NCBI RefSeq assembly: GCF_017353255.1
Contig: NZ_JAFMYU010000006.1
Coordinates: 124,001-188,000 of the forward strand
Reading direction: 5' to 3'
DNA length: 64,000 bases
From: Fibrella aquatilis
Lineage (GTDB): Bacteria > Bacteroidota > Bacteroidia > Cytophagales > Spirosomataceae
Shown here: one piece after another, positions 59,159-64,000 of the stretch
Position numbering within the stretch: the first letter of the stretch is position 1
Layout of the letters: each line of letters begins with the position of its first letter
Position numbers and translations under genes: made by a program
Notes under the pieces: generated by a model
What the model saw: the letters and a program-made list of their open reading frames with translations, nothing else
Database searches by the model: none
Told to the model about the DNA's origin: nothing

Positions 59159-61411
59159 TCAAATTCGCTTGTCAATCTCACGCCCAAACGGCTGATTGTA
59201 TGACCGTTTGCCGGTGGTTTTGTATAGCGCGTTGGCTACGGCCCCAAACACCGGTGGGAAGGGCGGCTCGCCAAGACCCGTGGGGTCAATGTCGTTTTGC
59301 ACAAAATGAACCTCAATATGTTGGGGTGCTTCGTTGTGCCGAATCATCCGGTACCGGTCGAAGTTGGTTTGCTCAGGCACACCTTCTTTTTGCACCAGGC
59401 CACCATACAGGGCATTGCCAATGCCATCGACCACGGCACCTTCTACCATGTTGCGGGCGGCATCTGGGTTGACCACCACCCCGCAGTCTATGGCGCTGTA
59501 GGTTTTCTGCACGTAAGGTTGTCCATTACGCAGGGTCATTTCCACCACGTGGCCGGCGTATGAGTTGTGGCAGAAATACGCCGCCACGCCCCGGTTTTTG
59601 GCCTTGTTTTCGGGTTTGTCCCAGCCCGATTTTTCGCGCAGCAGGGTCAGTACCCCGGCGTAGCGGTCGGCGTCGTAGTCGTTGAACTTACCAACAGGGT
59701 TTGCTTTGGCCTGTTTTAGCAGATCGAGCCGGAGGTCGAAGGGGTCTTTGCCCATCAACTCGGCCAGTTCGTCAAGAAACGACTGCTCGGCGGCGGCGTT
59801 AAAGTTGGAACGCGGCGCGCGGAAGGCACCAATCGTGATATTCGACGGAATCTCCCAGCCCTCGGCCAGGTAATTGGCCACGGCCCCCGCCGGGAAGCGG
59901 TGGGCATGCACCGGGTGTTCGGGAATTCCACCCCCTTTCACGTGGAAGCCAATCAGGTTTTTGTCGGCATCCAGGGCAGCCCGGTAGGTGGCCGTATACA
60001 TGGGCCGGTAGATGCCGTAGGTCATGTCGTCTTCGCGGGTGTAGACCAGCTTAACGGGTGCCTTAACCTGCCGCGAAATCACGCCCGCCTCGACCATATA
60101 ATGCGGGTAGGCCCGCCGCCCGAAGCCGCCGCCCATGCGGGTCATCTGGATCTCTACTTTGTCTTTGGGCAGGCCAAACCGGTTTGCCAGCGTTTCTTCG
60201 GCCAGTCCCGGTGCCTGTAGCGGCCCCACAAACAAGGCTTTGTCGGCCGTGACGTGGGCAAAGCAGTTCATCGGCTCCATGGTGTTGTGGGCCAGAAACG
60301 GAGCCGTGTAGGTACGTTCCAGCACCTGCGCTGCGTTTTTGAACGCCGTTTCGGGGTCGCCGTCTTTGCGGAGCACGGTGGCTGGTTGTTTGGCGCGCTC
60401 GTCCATTTTGGCAAACTGAGCAGCCGTGCTCTCTAGGCCACCGGGTGTAAACTCTTCGCGTTTGTTGCCCCGCATGTTGAGCACTTCCTTAAAGTCAGGC
60501 GCGGGTTCCCAGTTCACTTTCAGCTTCTTGCGGGCGTTCATCACCTCCCAGGTGCTGTTGCCCACAATGGCCACCAGTTCGTTGAACGTGCGGGTTTCAA
60601 ACATGCCCCGTTCAGAGCCGTCTTCAAACACTTTAAACGAAAAAATGGCGTTGATACCCGGCATTTTCAAGGCCTGGCTGGCATCGAACGATTTGAGTTT
60701 CATGCCAAAGGCGGGCGGGTGCTGCACCATGGCCAGCAACATCCCCGGCTGCTCGTAATCGATGCCGAAAAGCGGTTTGCCCGTTACAACCTTTTTGCCT
60801 TCTACGTTTTTCTTAGAGTGTCGAACCACCGAAAAGTCGGCCGGGGTTTTGAGTTTCGCCGTTTTGGGTACTGTTATGGTAGCGGCCTTAGACGCCATCT
60901 CACCATAGGTAGCCGATTTACCGCTGGCGTGGCTTAGCGTACCTGCTTTCGTGGTGACCTCTTCGACGGGAACACCCCAGGCCTGGGCGGCGGCTTCGCG
61001 GAGCATGTGCCGGGCCGAAGCACCCGCCTGCCGGAGGGGTTTCCAGTAGGCCCGCACCGACTGACTGCCCCCCGTAAACTGGAACCCGTACTTTACGCCG
61101 TCGTGCGCGGCCATGTCGACCACTACGTTTTTCCAGTCGGCATCCAGTTCTTCGGCCAGAATCATGGGTAGGGAGGTCATCACGTTCTGCCCAAACTCAG
61201 GATTCGGGCACATCAGCTTGATGACATTGTCGGGCGTAATCTGGATATAGCCATTAAGTTCGACCCACGGGAGGGGCAGTGCCTCTGCCGGTAGCTTATC
61301 GGCACCTTGCGCGGTAGTGAACCAGCTGACACTGAGCAGCATACCTCCGCCGCTGAGCACCGAGGCCTTCAGAAACGAACGCCGGTTTAGATTGGTCTTC
61401 GTGGTCTTCAT
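59159..61411 (-). CDS. molybdopterin-binding subunit of xanthine dehydrogenase family (IorB-like), Tat-exported
   Basis: 750 residues. Tat signal (LNRRSFLKASVLSGGGMLLS). Molybdopterin blocks: GMLLAMVQHPPAFG, LQAPGLAEETLANRFGL, MGGGFGRRAYPHYMVEA, EDDMTYGIYRPMY and the late GLGEPPFPPVFGAVANALY with the catalytic Glu. No FAD subunit gene nearby, as in isoquinoline 1-oxidoreductase type enzymes that pass electrons to a periplasmic acceptor. Substrate probably an aldehyde or N-heterocycle; unknown. Confidence 0.9.
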   Translation of the reverse strand: MKTTKTNLNRRSFLKASVLSGGGMLLSVSWFTTAQGADKLPAEALPLPWVELNGYIQITPDNVIKLMCPNPEFGQNVMTSLPMILAEELDADWKNVVVDMAAHDGVKYGFQFTGGSQSVRAYWKPLRQAGASARHMLREAAAQAWGVPVEEVTTKAGTLSHASGKSATYGEMASKAATITVPKTAKLKTPADFSVVRHSKKNVEGKKVVTGKPLFGIDYEQPGMLLAMVQHPPAFGMKLKSFDASQALKMPGINAIFSFKVFEDGSERGMFETRTFNELVAIVGNSTWEVMNARKKLKVNWEPAPDFKEVLNMRGNKREEFTPGGLESTAAQFAKMDERAKQPATVLRKDGDPETAFKNAAQVLERTYTAPFLAHNTMEPMNCFAHVTADKALFVGPLQAPGLAEETLANRFGLPKDKVEIQMTRMGGGFGRRAYPHYMVEAGVISRQVKAPVKLVYTREDDMTYGIYRPMYTATYRAALDADKNLIGFHVKGGGIPEHPVHAHRFPAGAVANYLAEGWEIPSNITIGAFRAPRSNFNAAAEQSFLDELAELMGKDPFDLRLDLLKQAKANPVGKFNDYDADRYAGVLTLLREKSGWDKPENKAKNRGVAAYFCHNSYAGHVVEMTLRNGQPYVQKTYSAIDCGVVVNPDAARNMVEGAVVDGIGNALYGGLVQKEGVPEQTNFDRYRMIRHNEAPQHIEVHFVQNDIDPTGLGEPPFPPVFGAVANALYKTTGKRSYNQPFGREIDKRI

Positions 61412-61412
61412 C

Positions 61413-61868
61413 TTATTTTTTCGCGGCTGAGTGGATGGCTGCTTTGATACGCGTATAGGTGCCGCACCGGCAGATGTTGCCGCTCATGGCCCCGTCAATG
61501 TCGGCGGCGGTTGGGTTAGGCGTGGTCTTGAGCAGGCTCGCCGCGCTCATGATCTGCCCCGACTGGCAGTAGCCGCACTGGGCTACGTCGTGTTCCAGCC
61601 ACGCTTTCTGCACAGGGTGGTCGCCGGTGACCGATAGCCCTTCGATGGTCGTGATCTGCTGACTCGCCACCGCCGACATAGGCAGTTGGCACGAGCGCGT
61701 TGCTACGCCATTGACGTGTACCGTGCAGGCGCCGCACTGGGCAATGCCGCAGCCATATTTGGTGCCTTTAAGGCCCATGGTGTCGCGGAGTGCCCACAGC
61801 AGGGGCATTTGGGGGTCAACGCTGAGGGTTTTGCGTTTCCCGTTGAGTGTGAAGGTTATGGTTGCCAT
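61413..61868 (-). CDS. (2Fe-2S) subunit of molybdenum hydroxylase (IorA-like)
   Basis: 151 residues. Plant-type ferredoxin cluster (GTKYGCGIAQCGACTVHVNG with RSC) and the second cluster in the helical domain (AQCGYCQSGQIM, GNICRCGTYTRI). Pairs with the large subunit one base downstream; exported with it by the partner's Tat signal, having none of its own. Confidence 0.93.
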   Translation of the reverse strand: MATITFTLNGKRKTLSVDPQMPLLWALRDTMGLKGTKYGCGIAQCGACTVHVNGVATRSCQLPMSAVASQQITTIEGLSVTGDHPVQKAWLEHDVAQCGYCQSGQIMSAASLLKTTPNPTAADIDGAMSGNICRCGTYTRIKAAIHSAAKK

Positions 61869-61896
61869 CGGCGAAGAAACGTCTTTTGTGCGTCTA

Positions 61897-61904
61897 CAAA
61901 GATA
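61897..61904 (-). promoter_or_regulatory. -7 promoter element (TATCTTTG) of the molybdenum hydroxylase operon
   Basis: CAAAGATA on the plus strand, an exact TAnnTTTG on the minus strand, 29 bases before the ATG at 61868. Confidence 0.65.
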
Positions 61905-62027
61905 TTCGTACTGATAACCTGCGCGTTACGAAAAACAAATAATCTTGTATGGATTTCAAACGGGTAATAGACGGGTGCTGACAACATACTGGCGGAAAAG
62001 CTACTAACCAGGTGGTAGGGTAGCGGC

Positions 62028-62474
62028 CTATTTCAGCTTAACGGGCCGCATAAGCTTCGAGAACGTGAGCGACCCCATCGTCCACTTGCCGTTTTCGTTG
62101 ACGTATACCTCCGTCACCATAAACGGGTTGACCACTTCGTTGCCACCCACTACAGCCACCAGGTCGATGTCATTTAAGAGGATAGCCGTGTTGCCAATCA
62201 TGTTCACCGTGGCCGAATATACCTCTGCTTTTTTGTACCAGATATTTCCGCTTTTGATGACGTTCAGCTCCTGCTCTTTGCCCCACGAGCCGCCCATGTG
62301 AACAAACATCGACTTGGCATCGAAGAGCGTAGCGAGCTTGTCCACGTTCTTGTCGGCCATCCATTGCCATTTTTCCTTTGAGAGGTTGATGACGTCCTGC
62401 TCTGCCTTGGTTTGCGCAGAGGCCGATAATGCGCCTATGATGAAGAAACACAGGCCGAAAATTGATGCTTTCAT
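62028..62474 (-). CDS. secreted NTF2-like protein (paralogue A)
   Basis: 148 residues from ATG 62474. Signal peptide MKASIFGLCFFIIGALSASAQ, then an NTF2/SnoaL-like fold (EKWQWMADKNVDKLATLFDAKSMFVHMGGSWGKEQEL, VNMIGNTAILLNDIDLVA). About 55-60% identical to its neighbour 62507-62995 by eye, so a tandem duplication. Function unknown. Confidence 0.85.
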   Translation of the reverse strand: MKASIFGLCFFIIGALSASAQTKAEQDVINLSKEKWQWMADKNVDKLATLFDAKSMFVHMGGSWGKEQELNVIKSGNIWYKKAEVYSATVNMIGNTAILLNDIDLVAVVGGNEVVNPFMVTEVYVNENGKWTMGSLTFSKLMRPVKLK

Positions 62475-62506
62475 ATTTGATTGATAAAGGGTTAGCAATA
62501 GTTGTG

Positions 62507-62995
62507 TTAATGCTTGATTACGTGGGTGTCGCGCACACTGCTGAAGGTCAGGGCTAAGATTTTCCAGGCCTTCGCCTGTTTTTTGTAGACCTCAGTAACC
62601 GTAAACTCGGTCTTTGCCTCGGTACCCCGAACCATGGCCACCAGCGTAATCCGGCTCCAGATAATGGCCGTATTGTCGTCGAAAAGCTCTACCGCTACAT
62701 CGTGTACATCCGCCTGCTTGTACCAGATACTGCCAGTCTTGATGATATCGAGTTCTTCGTCCTTTTTCCAGGTGCCACTCATATGGACAAATTTCGACTT
62801 GTTGTCGAAGAGGGTGGCCAGTTTGTCTACGTTCTTGTCGGCCATCCATTGCCACTTTTGCTTCGAGAGGTCAATGATTTCCTGTTCAGCCTTGGTAGGC
62901 GGAGTGGCTGCTGAGGCACTAGTCGGGTTAGATTGGGCAATGGCCGATGAGGCACCCATGATGAAAAAACACAGGCCAAGAATGGTTGATTTCAT
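62507..62995 (-). CDS. secreted NTF2-like protein (paralogue B)
   Basis: 162 residues from ATG 62995; the frame extends to 63073 without support. Signal peptide MKSTILGLCFFIMGASSAIAQ, an extra Ser/Ala/Pro-rich insert (SNPTSASAATPPT), then the same NTF2-like core as paralogue A (QKWQWMADKNVDKLATLFDNKSKFVHMSG). Lies between paralogue A and the aldo/keto reductase on the same strand. Confidence 0.85.
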   Translation of the reverse strand: MKSTILGLCFFIMGASSAIAQSNPTSASAATPPTKAEQEIIDLSKQKWQWMADKNVDKLATLFDNKSKFVHMSGTWKKDEELDIIKTGSIWYKQADVHDVAVELFDDNTAIIWSRITLVAMVRGTEAKTEFTVTEVYKKQAKAWKILALTFSSVRDTHVIKH

Positions 62996-63042
62996 GCTGA
63001 TTATTAGAAGTTTATGGTGATTGGGTATCTGGTTAACGTGCC

Positions 63043-64000
<958 letters not shown>

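Overview
The window looks like chromosome of a Bacteroidota bacterium of order Cytophagales, probably family Spirosomataceae (Spirosoma, Fibrella, Rudanella or a relative). Evidence: GC is moderate (roughly 55% by eye); Bacteroidota -7 promoter elements (TAnnTTTG) precede several genes; and the gene content is typical (SprB-repeat secreted protein, DUF5686 protein, LytTR two-component systems, GtaA-type glutaminase, lipid A Kdo transferase, Tat-exported sugar isomerase). I see no rRNA, tRNA, CRISPR array, phage or intact insertion sequence.

Layout. 1-9125: membrane protein DUF418, a 1145-residue adhesin-like secreted protein, an M23 peptidase, an M20 amidohydrolase, a PepSY-like lipoprotein and an SGNH-like protein. 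9204-12331: a long palindrome, an ECF sigma factor translationally coupled to a membrane protein with a C-terminal beta-barrel, and a DUF5946 protein. 12363-15840: a LytS/LytTR-type signalling locus whose two histidine kinases carry complementary defects. 15901-36510: mostly housekeeping and secreted enzymes (MscS, Maf, DUF5686, imidazolonepropionase-like hydrolase, old yellow enzyme, glutaminase, WaaA, site-2 protease, HAD, RadC, ribosomal protein S20, RlmI, purple acid phosphatase, sugar isomerase, zinc phospholipase C-like). 36520-39524: serine hydrolase and ferrochelatase. 39556-47274: a seven-gene aromatic-acid meta-cleavage operon (esterase, transporter, VOC extradiol dioxygenase, GalB, LigK/GalC, DUF1932 dehydrogenase, GalD) with a divergent AraC regulator. 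47355-54343: small secreted proteins, a second LytTR system, ThuA and a carboxylesterase. 54449-54668: a MITE-like element. 54718-64000: redox genes (carboxymuconolactone decarboxylase-cupin, aldo/keto reductases, NmrA-like SDR with AraC, molybdenum hydroxylase pair, tandem NTF2-like proteins) and the end of another AraC gene.

Most notable points. (1) In the 12686-14988 kinase pair, the first protein has an intact ATP-binding region but Pro224 in place of the phospho-acceptor His. The second keeps the His (His197) but has lost the N-box Asn and all G-box glycines. Together they would make one functional kinase acting in trans. Three 9-bp direct repeats at exact 21-bp period, the geometry of LytTR operators, lie upstream, and a 61-codon small ORF lies between. 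(2) Many intercistronic spacers are long, often perfect palindromes (arms up to 87 bp). They are built from a few recurring short words, and some arms run into the end of the upstream gene or up to the start codon of the next one. (3) The aromatic operon matches a gallate route but carries a XylE-like VOC dioxygenase where a LigB-type enzyme would be expected.
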